Positions 14,166-27,703 of a stretch of DNA of 64,000 nt are shown in pieces. Every line of letters begins with the position of its first letter. The first letter of the stretch is position 1. The position numbers and the translations under genes were made by a program. The notes beneath the pieces are model-generated. The model did not search any database. It saw nothing but the letters and a program-made list of their open reading frames with translations, and had not been told where the DNA came from. This DNA is from Todiramphus chloris collaris (lineage: Eukaryota; Chordata; Aves; Coraciiformes; Alcedinidae), in contig JANVCC010000018.1 in the NCBI GenBank assembly GCA_025345505.1, positions 7,550,316 through 7,614,315 of the forward strand. The letters are read 5' to 3'.

Positions 14166-17100
14166 CAGACAGAGTTTTATCCACCTATCCATTTATTCTA
14201 ACTGTACCTCTCTATCCAAGTGCATCTGAAATAAACAGGTCACATTTATTTTACTGTAATCTCTCTGTTTTCAGGATACTCTGCAAGTTACTTGGTTTTT
14301 ATACCCTATTCAGGAATGATTTCCTATTTTTGTTCAATCTAGGGTAATTGTGCTTCTATCTTAGGCAGTGGCTATGTATCACAGATATATGGATAAGGCA
14401 ACCTGTAACCTCTACTTGATCATATGGTTGAACAACATAGTTTCTTATATTTCACTTTAAAAGCAGTGTTTATTTTCTTACACAAGCTCTGAAAAACAAG
14501 CTTTCTTTGCAGTTTCAATTTTTGTCTTAATATACTGGCCAAAGCTGCCATCCTCATGAAACATTATGACTCTGTTAAGCTCATGATGAAATCTGTAGAT
14601 GTGAGCAGATTTAAGGGTAGAAAGTTTTTGTAGTAATGGATTCATATGGTAATGAATGTGTTAAAGTTAAAAGGTTTTTAAAATATGTGTACTTTGACAG
14701 GAGTGGGGAACATGCTGAATCACTTACAATGATGAATATTTAAAATTAGGGCACAGATGTCTAATTTAAATACAGAAATTTTCTTGGCATCTTACTAGTT
14801 GTTACTACATTTTTTAACATGTATTTTATTCACACATTCAAATTTACTTTCTCTGATCTGCTTTGTCAACTGCAGGAGGCTGACTGATAATCCACACTTT
14901 GAAAGCTGCCAATGTCTCTCAAACAAATGTGAAATTTAAGTTTGCAGTGTGGACTTCAAAATTGTTTTAAACTTTTAGTTGCTTTGTCATTAAGTTTCGT
15001 GGGTGAAAGTGCTTTTCTGATGGAAGAGAAAGAGAAGTTAGAGGGTGAAATCCTGGCGCCTTTGATATCATGACAGACCTCCCATTGACTGTAATGGGGC
15101 CAGAAGTTCACCTGCTGTTATCTGCTTAGCTATCTGTCTGTACATTTTTAATGTACTCAGGAAAGTGGAATCTGAACACTAGTTTAAAGCTGGGATATGG
15201 AAATACCTCTTGTTCCTAAGTGACTCAATTGATTCTGCAGCCTGTAAGATGTGAGGAGCTTCTAATCCTTTTTAAAGCAGCTTCAGATAATGCAGTATAA
15301 AGAAAAATATATTATTCAAATAACCTGTTTATAATGTGCTTAATGTTTCTTTACAGATTGATTCTAAATACAGTTTATATCCTTTAAAAAAGAAGATTCA
15401 ATTACTTTGGAGAGGAATTATTTTTTCACAAAATAAATGTTTCTTGTACAAGATTTTCATTCTAGTTAACATTCTTCTTGGGGAAAAAAGAAAAAAAGAT
15501 TAAAATGACCTTCAGTTGTGTTTTGCTTATTTTTTTTCAGATTTTTTTAGCAGAACATTTTTAGCAAAAGAAAACAACTTATATCTCAGATGGTTAAACA
15601 ACAAACCTAAATCAGCTTTTAGATTAGTTGTCTCAAAAACCCACATTCATATAGTGCTTTTTAATTTCTACACATAAGAAAAGTCTGGAGCTTTTCACCT
15701 AGCAATAGAATTTATACTTATGACCTAGTTATTCATATGCAATTTAAAAACAAAGTAATGAGACTGTTCTTTCTTAACATACCATAATCAAGCTGACAAA
15801 GTTTTTTCTAAAGAGCCTATCAATTCCTTTTTTCATCATCATTCAAATATTAAAGACAGATTTATTAGGCCCATTATAGTAATGCTCGTGAATTTTCTTT
15901 CTATTCCTAGTTATTATTATATTCATTTCTCTAGCAGATTATATTAAACTTTATTTAACACACTCACACAATACAGGAATAAAAAAAAAAATTAAACTTG
16001 GTGCCATGGATGATACCACAAGTAAGAACAGATGGCTACCATATTTGGTTTTAGGAGTTAAATCTATGAACGTTCATTTATCCATACCTTCTGACTAATA
16101 AAGAAGACATAGGTTTATTTTTTCTAAAATATGTGTGTGTCCTTACATTGAACATTGCTGACAGATATACAAGTACTAATAAAATAGCTTTGTGAATGCC
16201 TCAGAGAATTATTTAGAGGGGAGAAACTGATGATATTCTATGTGAAGTTGTTAGTATCAAAAATCAAGTATATTCCTGATCTCTTAAAAAGGGAAGATCC
16301 ATTTAAATGTGATGGGTATACTAAGTCCCCTTCATGAAGGTTAACTCAAAAGACTTTAATGGCTTTTACTTTTGGATAGATAACATGGCCTACAAGTGAA
16401 GGCATTTCTTTCTGCTGTCCATATTTCAAAATTTTTATTGTGTTCTCAAAACCTCAATGATTCTGAGCTTGGTTGAGAACTTGGCAGTGATCTGACAACT
16501 GCTTACTTATAACTGTACTCACAACTTCCTTTCTCGATTTTTAGGAGCTGGTTTATAAGAGAAATTTCTGTGGAAGATTCCAGCTCTGGTGTATTTTCAG
16601 TTACAAAGCTACTGCATGCATATCATATGGGCTGCAAAGCTGAGTCTTTATTTATTTAACTGATAATCCTCGTAAAATTACTTCTCTGGATGCTTATCAA
16701 GTTATATTCATTAATGTGAGTAATACATGTAGAAATGAACTATTAATTTTTTTGCCATTATGAGTTTTGCAGCTGATAACTGCAAACAAAATGCTAAAAC
16801 ACATCTTCCAACTGGGAAACAAGGAACATTACTTCTATTTATGAACTTTGTCTAGTTAATTTGTGTATGGAATTACTTTCCAAAAAATAGCAACTGTAAA
16901 ATGAATAAATTACATGCATTTTTATTGAAAAGATTATAACCATAGACATCAGGTAACATATGGTGTAATATTTTTATTTGATAGCTAATGAGACAGAGAG
17001 AGTGAAAGAGATAGAAAGAAAACCAATATGCATGTGATTTAAAAGGTATTAAAAGCATCAATGTAATAAAATTATGCCTTTGGATAAAAGTTTCCAGAAA

Positions 17101-18426
17101 TGGGACTAAAACCTCTGTCATGTAAGGTAATTATGACCTGTTGACAAGGTGAATGTTCATCACCTTGATTTCTCGTAAAGATATTTGTGGTTTAGAAGTC
17201 CTGCAATGCACAAATAAAATGATGTTTGCCTTGATTACCAGTAACATTTTATATTTGGTACCTGAATTTGTTTCCCTGGGGTATTATTATAATATGTGGG
17301 GACATTTATATAGCATATAGGCAGAGATATTTTTTCTTTATTACATGTTTTTCTAGAATACTATTAATTGACAGGGATAAAATCCATTAGCAGAACTCAT
17401 TAATTTTTAAATTTTAATTTATTTACACTGAGAATACCTCCTCCTCAGATGATTAGCTGCTCTATTAGTAATAATAATTTTTCTTTGCTTTCCCTTTATT
17501 AAGACAGTTAATTCAATTTTGTATGTGGATGAACACTATTGTATGGGCTGAAAAATAGATGAGGGATGTGGTAATGAAAGTACTGGGGGCTACATCTGGG
17601 ATCAGTTCGTCTGCACTTCATATTAAACGTGGTATAAAATGTGCATTATTATTCTTATGTTAATAAGCAAGTAAGGTATTGTCTAGTATAGAATGGATAG
17701 TAACTACAAATAAAATGTAGATGAATTTTGTTATCATTCTGTAAAGTCCAATATTTAATTAAAGTGATCAGATATCTTTAATCTCTTCAATATTTCTTTA
17801 AAGAAGAAGAGAATTAAAATATTGAAATGTAATTGAAGAAGATACGTTACAAATTTTTGCTGTGAGATTTTGAAGTGCTTTACTACTATGTTGTTCACTA
17901 AGGCAATCTCAGGGTACCCAAGAACAAACACAGCAAACACCAACTATACTATTAAAAGATCAAGAATGCAAAGACTTGGGCAAAGGTTATGTGTTTTTAC
18001 ACAGGAATTGCAGGCTACTTAACAGAAAATAATTTGACGATTCACATTTTTTACTTACACTTGATTTCTTTGAGATATTGTGAGGCTAAATTTGGATTGA
18101 CTGTAATATAGGCTTTCTACACCCAGTAACATGAACATAAGAAACCTGAAGCTTTCCCAAGTCTAAAAATCTGTCACACAATCATCCCTCTTTAATGTTA
18201 TTCTGTAAGGATTTCTTCATGAATTATATATAGGTTAAAAGAGTTTGCCATAAATAGTGGGTTCACAGAAAGGACAGGATGAACATTTGAACTCATTGGT
18301 AAAAGGGGGAAGCCATTTTTCTTTCTACTCTCAACTTGCAGTCACCCATCTAATGCAGCAAGCTACAAATGTAACATTAGTTTAACATTAAAATTCAATA
18401 AACCTCATTCATCGTTTCCCCAACAG
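14166..18426. other. Unique AT-rich DNA upstream of the exon candidate
   Basis: Apart from the small palindrome at 15043-15112 I see nothing I can name. If 18427-18519 is a real exon, this would be intron. Confidence 0.55.
15043..15112. repeat. Small imperfect palindrome, old repeat remnant
   Basis: The left arm GGTGAAATCCTGGCGCC pairs with the reverse complement of the right arm GGCCAGAAGTTCACC across about 70 bases. The interior carries CCCATTGACTGTAATGGGG, itself self-complementary. Worn palindromes with a 'CATTGACTTCAATGG' core are common in reptile and bird genomes and are thought to be remains of non-autonomous DNA elements. That assignment is from memory of the pattern and is not tested. 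Confidence 0.45.
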
Positions 18427-18519
18427 GTCTCAAATATTGCACAGACAGTAACTACAAGGTTATCACTGAAGCTCTTCTCAAGCACTTTGAGGAAGTGGAT
18501 AACACCATGCCTTTTTTTG
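18427..18519 (+). CDS. Candidate internal exon of an unidentified host gene
   Basis: A 93-base segment is bounded by a good acceptor (a pyrimidine-rich run ending TTTCCCCAACAG at 18415-18426) and a good donor (TTTG|GTAAGG at 18519/18520). Read with two leftover bases at its start it is open throughout and gives a mixed, protein-like peptide beginning LKYCTDSNYKVITEALLKHF and ending in EEVDNTMPFF. One base remains at the end, so the exon would be symmetric (phase 1-1) and could be skipped without breaking frame. Half of the third codon positions are G or C, above the AT-rich background. A second frame, starting GTC TCA, is also open across the segment, which weakens the case. I do not recognise the protein, and no neighbouring exon was found within the window. 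Alternatives are an exon of a long non-coding RNA or a chance open frame between cryptic splice sites. Confidence 0.35.
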
Positions 18520-18601
18520 GTAAGGTCTGGTAAATAAAAACTTAGAACTGCTTTTTAGCCCTGTGAGAAGCATTTAACTCTGTGAGGGATTTTTTCTTTC
18601 C

Positions 18602-18618
18602 TTTTTTTTTTTTTTTTT
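18602..18618. repeat. Poly-T tract
   Basis: A run of 17 T, about 80 bases after the donor site of the exon candidate. Confidence 0.85.
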
Positions 18619-20056
18619 AACTTTTGTTAACCTTCATAAATTTTTATGTTCTGTTTGCAAAAGCTAGAATGGAAATGAGAATGTTGAAAAGAGAAAAAAA
18701 AAAGTCATTTGTTCCCACTGCAATGAGGAATGTCCACAGACAAAAATAGCTAACTATAGTGTGAAATGGTAATTAATCAGTCATTTAGTGGACAAGCAGC
18801 CTGTGTAGGAGGGAAAAAGGGAGTTAATTCCATTTTTAGTTCCAGTGCCATCACATATAAGGAGAAATAGGAAAGATGGTAACCTTCCAGAAAAGTTAAG
18901 GAAAATGCGTACACTTCAAATTTACTGAAGGTGTTGCTATGCAATACAGTTCCCATGCAAACAGTTCTGGTTTTACTCCTGGACAATGACATTATATTGA
19001 GAAAAGGAATAAAAATGTTAGTATTCTAATGAGGATGGAAATATAAATAAATCCAAACTTCCTGATGAGCCAGTTGTGTTAAGAATCAATCTTGTTTAAA
19101 ACTATAAAATAAAATGAAGTTATGGTGCTTATAATGAGAGCTCTCTGAAGAAAAAAAATTGAAAAAGGTAGTTTCAGGGGTGATTACTTATGCTTTCTGA
19201 AGAGAATAGACACAAAAGTTTCTTAAAATATTTTTGTAATAATGCACATAAATGTATCTTAAATGAACTATGAAAAGACAAAGAATCATTGTATTCTTTT
19301 CCTGTGGTTTTCTAAATTTCTTCTTTGAGGACTCTGTCTCTGTACTATCTCTCTAAATTATGTTTCCTTCTGTAAATCTACATTGCTAAACTTTGTTAAT
19401 TCTAGAAATCTTAAATTCATTGCTTATGCAGAACCATTTACAACAATTTTAGATACCATGATCTCTTGTCATGGCAATTTTAAGTATTCCTTGCCTCAGG
19501 TTTCAGAAAACAGATAAATATTGTTTTCCTTCAGCATACAATTAAGAACTGACCCTGTAAGCAGGTCTTTCTGTGTACTTAACTGCTCAACTGGATAGCT
19601 GACTTCAGAGGAGTTGTCCTTGTGACTTATTTTACTGATGTGATTCTGTTTTGTCTTTGTCTATCTATAGATTGGGCATATTTGTCAAGAAAATATATAT
19701 TTCAGAATATGTTGAAACTAGATTTGGTTCAAGAGTGTATAAGATGACAAGAATTTTTTCTTTCCAGAATGATTTAACAAAATGAAAATAATGAATAAAT
19801 AATCTAAGCATTTTAATTTCCGAAATGTTCTTCATCTGAAAGTTTTAAGCAATTCTGAAGATTTGGGATTTTTTTTTCTGAAAATGCTAAAGCTTATCCT
19901 AAACATTTAGCTGAATAACTTGAGGTGATTTTACTGACTTGCAGAGCTGTGATAAACCTGTTCAGTAAAAACAAAACATTTTGACCAACTCATATAGACA
20001 TATAGACATTTCTCATAGTATCTAAAAAAGAACAAGCAGGTGCCTAACTATTCTTC

Positions 20057-20059
<3 letters not shown>

Positions 20060-20089
<30 letters not shown>
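20060..20089. repeat. (TA)n followed by poly-T
   Basis: About eight TA units run directly into a T tract ending in CCCC. Likely to vary in length between individuals. Confidence 0.85.
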
Positions 20090-22691
20090 CCCCTCAGTAC
20101 AATAAGAATATTTTCTTTCTGATAATGTAGTTGGTTTTATAATGTGGTTGTGAGGTATTAATTTTGTCTTAGCTTTATACTAAAAATTTAAGGTCTAACA
20201 CTGGAGAATAGAATTAAAGCTAAATATTTCTATACTTAAAAGAACATTTGCTCAATAGAATGATTATATATCGTATTAAATATAGTAAGTGAATGTAGTT
20301 TTTTAGAAGTTCTGTGGAATGTGAGGCAGGCAGAGATGACATGTATATTTCATTCATTTAATCTAATTATTGGTGTTTCAATCTATTGCTGCATCACTTG
20401 TGCTAATCTGTACTTAATTTAATTCAAATGTAACTTAGTCCTCACTTTTTACAGTCATTTAATGTGAAAACTATGATGAAAATGCCAACATTTATTGATT
20501 TATTATCAAACATAGCTTCTAGCAAAATTCTACATTTCACATTAAATAATTTTTGATTGGGTTTTCTTTTTTCTTGGAGAATTATCTTGTCATATTCTAT
20601 CTGGCACTAGCTAAAAGCACAGAGAATTCTAGGAGCAGCAAGAAAAATACAGCTGTGCTTTTTTATTCTGTCTGTCTGGGGTTTTTTTTTTCTGTTCATG
20701 GTGCATAAGCCAAGGTTTATTTTACATTAATTTGGGTTCATTTATGAAGCAAAGTTTCTCTTACTCATTAAAATTTTAAAAGCTTTGTAGTGAGCCAGTA
20801 GGTTTATGCTCTTATGTTTAAATGACAACATATAATTCACAGGAAAATAGCATGATGTGTCACGCTACTCTAGGCAAAAGGGTTTTGTGTGACATTGTGT
20901 TCTTTTTTCCCAGCATGAAACTTGTTGGACCCCTGAGACACCTTAATTATATCCTCTCTAATCTACTAGAGTAGTTGTTCTTGTTTTTTTTAAACAGAGT
21001 TTACTTGCCAGGTAGATTTATAAATACCTCCAGTATCCTAGTCATTTATGAAGCACAAATAGATCTTTAGGCAAGATGCTTAACATCACTGTGCTTCTTT
21101 AACTGTTACATTGGTGCATTCCAGCTATAGGTAGAAATGCTAGTGAGGAAGAACTCAGTGATCTGGATAGACCAGAATCCTTCCCTCTCACTGATTTCAG
21201 AACAGCTTCATGAGGTCTAGTACCATCTAGATGACACTAACCTATACTGAATATATAGGGCAATGAATGTACTGACAACAAAAATTTCACAAAAAGAACC
21301 CTGATGGCTCATTATTTACCAGTTAACAGAAACGATGTTAGTTAAAGCAGAATAGAGTTAACAAAAAGAAATGTCAAGCAAGCAGTTCAAAGTTCAAGGA
21401 GAAACTGTCCCTAAGGCTTGTGATCTATAGACTGGCTTTCATGGAGTATCCCTATGCTCTTAATTCTAACAGTGAGGGACTGGGTAACTGGCTTAGCCTC
21501 TCTTCCAAATCTAGAGACCAATGACACCTCCTAAAAATGTGTCTGTGGCCCTAATGAATACAGTGAGAAACACATAAAAAACACCTTTCTAGCAGATTAG
21601 GTAGCCACGAGGTTTGATGCACTCTTAAGAGGAATTCTTCACAGCAGTTATAGGCAGTAATTCATCTCACCTGATTTTCACCACAGGAAAGATGATAATC
21701 TACTTAAGCTAATCATCCAAGTCCTATTTTTAGGTAGTGGTGATGCTGTCTCCTTGAGAGGATAAGACCTAGTTTTAGACTCACATATTAGGTTGGAAAT
21801 GATTCCTCAAGGGCTCACATAAGGAATACAGACAGTTAATTTAAGTAAGGTGTTTTAGAGAGCTTTCCTCTTCAAGCCATATCAGACACCTTGCTCCTTT
21901 TTCAGTTTTATTTTGCCTAGCATTGGTGAAATATTTTTCTACCTTTGTTCTTTTAGCACTTTTGGTAGAAAGTTTGTTGGGTTTAAACATTACGCCTGGC
22001 ACATATTTTTTCAGAAATTTCCTGATGCGTAAGATGCGTAACTCTTATTCCCCTTTTGTGATAGCTAATATGGTTTTATTCTATATTCAAAATACTGATG
22101 AAATTGGAAATTAAAATAAACAAAACATCCTATGTTATTGTTCTTTATGTCAGAGCAGTAGTCTGGAAAGTTTTTATGAAAGAAAGGGGTGTTTTGGAAA
22201 TATCTGGGTAACAGTTATCATGTCTCAGGAAAGCAGACAAATGAGATTCACTATGACTTAGAAGGCTTACTGACTTCCAAGGAGGTGGGATAGGTTGTGA
22301 GGATAAAAGTCAAAATTCAGAAACTGTGAGGGAAGCAAGGGTTAAGAAAAGGTGTGTCTCAGTACTTCAGAGAACTGTGTGAAATGAAAAATGAATTTCA
22401 AAAACTATTTGGAGGGATATAATACCAGGGGACTTGGAAAAGCTTAGCTTGACCAAAGACAACCAATATTAGAAAGGAGTGATATGCTTCACTGTCTTGT
22501 AATTCTTCGTGACTGCTACAGTTGGAGAAGGCCATGGGATAGGATATATAGTGCTTATATTATCACTAAATGTCCAACAGTGCCACATTAAAAGTTTATG
22601 TCTATAGTACTAAGCCATAACATAAATAACTGGTTCATCAGAATATGAAACCAGTTAAAATGAAGAACAAACATGACAAAAGCTATGGCTG

Positions 22692-22775
22692 CAAAGAAAA
22701 AAAAAACAACAAAAAACCAAAAAAAAAACCAAAAAAAACCCCAAAAACCCAGAAAACAAACAAAAAAACCCAACC
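22692..22775. repeat. A-rich tract with regular CC/C interruptions
   Basis: About 84 bases made almost wholly of A and C: runs of A broken by C, CC or CCC (AAAAAACC-like units). The opposite strand yields a Phe/Trp-rich open frame (22588-22773) that is an artefact of this composition. Confidence 0.8.
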
Positions 22776-24016
22776 TACAGAATAAAGTATTTCCACATTC
22801 ATGTTTCTCTCTGTTTTATGTGAGTGACATGGCAGGTGATGCCTAGTGGGAGTAATGACCGAGTCAGCAAATTTCTTAATGCTCAGACAGGAAAATAGTA
22901 CGAGATAAGGCTACAGATTCAAAGATGAAGGACAATGAAACTCACTGCAGATGAATAAATAATCATATGTCTCAGTGCAATGAATGTGAAGAAGGCCCAT
23001 TTCCAGTGATGTAACAAAACCTGTGTTTTCAGGTTAAGGACTCCAGCAAAGGCTTCATCTTTTGCAATATATCCATGCAGCCGAGCATTACACAGTGGCT
23101 CTGATTTCTGTAGTTATGATCCCAGTATTAGAGGGATAGAGAGTATGGGTCATTCTCAGAAGGAACTTCCATGTTCTTCTGTTTCACACCTCTTTTTGAC
23201 ACACATGTTCTCTCCCCATAAAAGGTGAGTTTTACTATATGTATTTTTTCTTCATTTGTAGCCAAAATACATTTTTTAAAGAAGTTTTAACCCAAGCAGC
23301 AAAATTTTAAATGTATTAAGGAACTAGTTATGCATTTGATGAAGCACTATTTAAAAATAAGTAAAAATTTGTAATCGGAGTTGGAGTTGATGGATTGTAG
23401 TGCAAACAATCTGATGATGTTTTTAAAAAGCTTGTGAAAATATTCTCTTTTGCCCTTGCAATCTATATAAGTAGTTGCAGGCTGGATGACTGTTTCAAAA
23501 TAAAATTATAAGAGTACCAAAACATGAATGAGCAATAAAGCAAACAGCAATCTTTAAAACATGTATAACTTAACCAAGAACACATGTCTGCACTATTCTT
23601 GATAAACATTTCTAGCTCCCTTTCCTTTTTCTTCCTCCTCCAAAAGTTACTGGACCCAAAGGACTGGCTTTTCATAGCCATGCTTAGATCTCAGTGATGT
23701 CTATTCAATTGAAATGCTATGATCTAAAAAGGAATAAGCAAAATGATAGAAAGCTTGGTTTTGTTATTGTCATAATTTTCTTTCTTACTTTTAGGGGTTT
23801 TTTTTGTTAATATATTGAATATTGAGATTCTGGGTTTGCAGTGAGTAAATTCAATCACTCAACAAAACACAGAAACAGCATCAGTACACATCAGAGAACA
23901 GCTCTATGGAAATACAGTTTCTGAATGTTACTTTTTCTTGTTTAATTCTGTTTACTTCACTCATTTTAGGGTCTGTTAATTTAGAGAAACACAATACTCC
24001 TAAACTGAGGTAGATC

Positions 24017-24042
24017 TTTTTCTTTTTCTTTTTTTTTTTTTT
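24017..24042. repeat. T-rich (CTTTT)n/poly-T tract
   Basis: CTTTTT units followed by a pure T run. In the reverse frame it encodes only a poly-lysine artefact. Confidence 0.8.
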
Positions 24043-27000
24043 CATTAAATATGCATTTTCCACAACTTGAGTGCTGTAATGAAAAGACAGCAACAAAAAA
24101 AGCTAACCAGAAAAAAGTCTCACCATTATGCTCAGTAAATGTTCACAACAATGTAAAACAATCTTTCTTCAAACTGGGTGAGTGCCATCTCCTATAAGCT
24201 GTTAACTGTGCAGCTTTAACAGAACAATATTAAACATGACAAGAACTCATCTGAGAGCGCTAGCAAAAGAGAAGGGTCTGTCTGAGTTGTCCTCCCGTTG
24301 AACTTATAGTGCTTAAGCAAACAGAAAATGTCATTAACTTGCGGCTATGAGTGTGCCGATTTATTGTCAGAGGAAATACTTTGAGACTGCTGTCACTTTC
24401 TTAGAGAATTAAAAAACTTGATAATCCCAAGTTAAGTTTTCACATGTATTTTGAACTCTTTTGTTCTGGAAGAAAGTGTCTAAGCATTCCCCGTACTGTT
24501 ATTAAGAAGGATCTGCTTGGGCTGAGTCCTATCATTTTGAGTTCAGTGCTACCTGATTTCTCTGGAGAAGGTTTGGATGTACATTAAAATTAGCTTCTGT
24601 GGGTTTATTATAAACACTTATTATGTACATACAATTACTTAGATCAATGTTGAAACTGAGATATTGTCAGCTGTGAACCCAACTAGATGAAAGTTCCCCC
24701 TAAATAATTTATAGAATTTTTCAGCATTTCATCAGTGAATTGAATGTTGACCAGTATGAGAACAATGATGAAAGCTGAACTCAAATTTTGAAAATGTGTG
24801 CAGATCCCCAATTCTTTTAAGATCAGAGAAGAGGTGTTGCTGAAGCCCCTTGCCACAGAAATGATTGAGATAAACCTTTCCTGAACAGGTCTTGGGTTTT
24901 GTTTCAAAATTAACAGAGCTGAAATTTACTGAAGAATACCTAACCTGAAGGATTATAAACCCTCAAAACAGTTTAGTCCAGCCTTTAAATGAGACAATAA
25001 GATACAGTAAATTCAGCTGCTTCCAGTGAGAAGCATTTGCACATCAGCAGCACCATTTAAACTTGGTCTAGGCTGTTATTGCCTTTTGCCATCAGGACTT
25101 GGTGGTCATTTTAAACCAGGTCTATGTAAATTCCATCACTGAGCCCATAACAAATGCCTCAGCGTGCCAGGCTGTACTACTTCACAGTCCAAATAGAATT
25201 TCCATATTTGCCTTCATGCTCGTCTAAACCTTTGCTCATCTACATGCCAGCTGAGCTGCCCATATTGCCCAGAAAACAAACAAAACCAAAAGCCTATGTT
25301 TAGGCTATTTGATTCTGGAAGAGAAATGTAATGATTTTGGAAGATGAAAGTACAAATCCAGGCATTATTTTAATGAACTAGTCCATTAGTGAGCCTCCTG
25401 ATTAGCAGAATTAACCTTGCTTATGTGAATAGCCAGTCCTCTAAATGCATGTTTTGGCTTATTTGGCCACTTGAGGCACTTGGCGTATTACACTTTAAGT
25501 ATGTTGTTTTGGACCAGTGACAATTTCTCCCGCAGCCCAAAAGAAAGATGCACTTAGAAGAAATGTTGGCAAAGGACCAACTCCTACAAAGAAATGGCAA
25601 TTTCTTGTCAAAGACACAGCACAGCTCTATTCTCATTTCCTGGTAAATGAAAGTTTTCTTGCTGTGACCTGTAAACATATGTCTTCTTCTTTAATTCTGT
25701 TGGTTGCAAGACTGGCCCTCACTTGACAAAACTGCTTGATTATGGCAGTGTGACAAGAGCATGGTAGTTGTCCCCACATTCCTACTGCCCCCATACATGT
25801 GCAGATGCTAGTAAGAGTTACTAGTCTGGGGTTTATTCCTCTGCTATGGCTATTTTCCCCCCTTTTTTTTTTTCAACCTGTTTTCTTTTTCTTGTCTTGC
25901 TTTTTAATAAAATTTCTGAACTTTCTCACTCATTGCATTCATGCAATGAATTTTGCCTCTAGACAAGAACAAAGTGAGAAGGAAAGCAGAAAAAAATAAC
26001 AGTAGATACTTCATGGTATTTCATTGTCTGTGAACATTGGTACTGTTTACAAACCTCTGTCAGGAAATACTTCTATGCCCTAGGGGTAAAGGGAAAAAGT
26101 GCTTTCCATTTAGCTTTGTGAATGTGAGTCACAAAGATTTTTTATTTTCGATCCTCCAACTCTTAGTGCTGTTGCAAATGTCTTGCAAAAAATTCTTCCA
26201 GATCACGTCCGTGTCAGTGTATCTTTCTGGGATAATCTCCAGTTGCTCTGAATCAGACTAATTCTTTTGGTTTTGGTGCAGATTCACCACCTTCTCCCAG
26301 TGAAGGAAGTAATGAATCTGAGGACAATTTGCTTTAATTTAAATACACTTTGCACTACAGTTTTTCCTGGTTTATCTTCTGTATTCAAAGGGGATATCAT
26401 TCTCTCACACAATAACATTTCATGTCATATAGGTGGTGAATATTTTTTTAAACTGTGGCAATGAAGTTAAAAGGTGAAAATGAACAGACTAATTGTAGTG
26501 CTGCACAATCTGGCTGAATACATGTGTTTTATTAGTGAGCTGGATATGTGCACCAACAAGAATAAATTTTTCTGAAATGACAGTCAGAAGCCTACTGAAT
26601 ATAGAGAAGAAACACGTTAATATGACAATTCCACTCAAATTAGAATTTCTTAGTGCCTAAATTTATTCCATGTATGGATTGCATGGAAATAAGAATTACA
26701 GTGAGATGTAATCCCAAAAGAAATATATGGTCTGTGAAATAGCTATGGGATTTCCAGAGCAATGCAAAAAAAAGGTCTGTTGGTAAAGGTCCAGTGTAAG
26801 AATATGTCTGTGGGAAAAGGTTCACGTTTTGTTGAAGAAGTTTACTTTGCATTGTGGTTTAACAAGTACATTCTTGAAGAGAGGAGGGGGTTTGTGACCA
26901 CATGAAAATGTGTGTATGCAGACAATCTTCCACAAGGAAGGGAAATTAGAGTCAATAGAATATGAGCAAGTTGTAAAATGTAAGAGTATTTTTTATTAAA

Positions 27001-27516
27001 TAAAAAATGAGACTGTTGTCTCCCTTCTCTAAATCACTCTTTCTTGTAAATCCTTGAAGGCTTTACAAATTAGAACAGTGTAAGATGTCTTGGTTTTAAA
27101 GAGCTTTGATTTTCTTTGTAGGTTTTTTTGTTTATTTATTTTTGTGTCTTTTCTTTGGCAGTCTTTCACAGTAAGTCCATAAAAGAGCTGGAAATAGAAC
27201 AGAGATTTCTTAAGCAATGCCAGAGGTTATGGCTACATTAGTATGCAATTTATAAGAAAAATTAAACTGCTCTAAACTTTAATGTTCTTATTTCCTGAAA
27301 CACTGATCCAAAGCCACAACATTTGATAAGAATATTATTTGATAGGAATACTTGGATCATGATCCAAAATAGCCATGGTTTGTTTCTGAGCTAGTGTTGC
27401 CTTGGAAATGCTCTTCTAAGTGTTCAACTATTCAGAAGACCTAAACATCTATTATGCCTCAAACGGACTTGACTTTCAAGAGGAGTGGCCAGTGAATCTC
27501 CAGGAGCAGGTGTAAA

Positions 27517-27703
27517 TAAGTGTGATAGAGCACTGAACAGGCTGCCCAGAGAAGTTGTGGAGTCTACTTCTCTAGACACTTTCAAGACCCACCTGGATCT
27601 GTTCCTGTATGGCCTGCCCTGGATATTCCTGCACTGGCAGAGGGGTTGGACTCAATGATCTCTAGTGGTCCATTCCAACCCCTACCATTCTATGATTCTA
27701 TGA
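27517..27703 (+). mobile_element. CR1 LINE, 3'-terminal fragment
   Basis: Starts in the conserved 'GAGCACTGAACAGGCTGCCC' part of the CR1 3' region and runs to the terminal ATTCTATGATTCTATGA repeats at 27687-27703. The tail contains the signature TTGGACTCAATGATCTC and CATTCCAACCCC. Only about 187 bases remain, and the 5' truncation is typical of CR1 insertion by target-primed reverse transcription. No open frame is kept. Confidence 0.93.

Larger units (their letters stand above)
18520..27516. other. Unique AT-rich DNA with simple repeats
   Basis: No gene, RNA gene or transposon recognised. It contains several poly-T, poly-A and (TA)n tracts, listed separately. The segment 25536-25642 sits between splice-like sites (CCCGCAG and TG|GTAAAT) and is open in one frame, but its peptide is unconvincing and I do not call it. 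Confidence 0.55.

Noticed and set aside
22588..22773. Phe/Trp-rich minus-strand frame resembling a membrane protein
   Set aside because: It is generated by the A/C-rich low-complexity tract on the other strand.
25536..25642. Possible exon between CCCGCAG and TG|GTAAAT
   Set aside because: The donor is weak, the peptide is unremarkable in each open frame, and there is no supporting neighbour exon.
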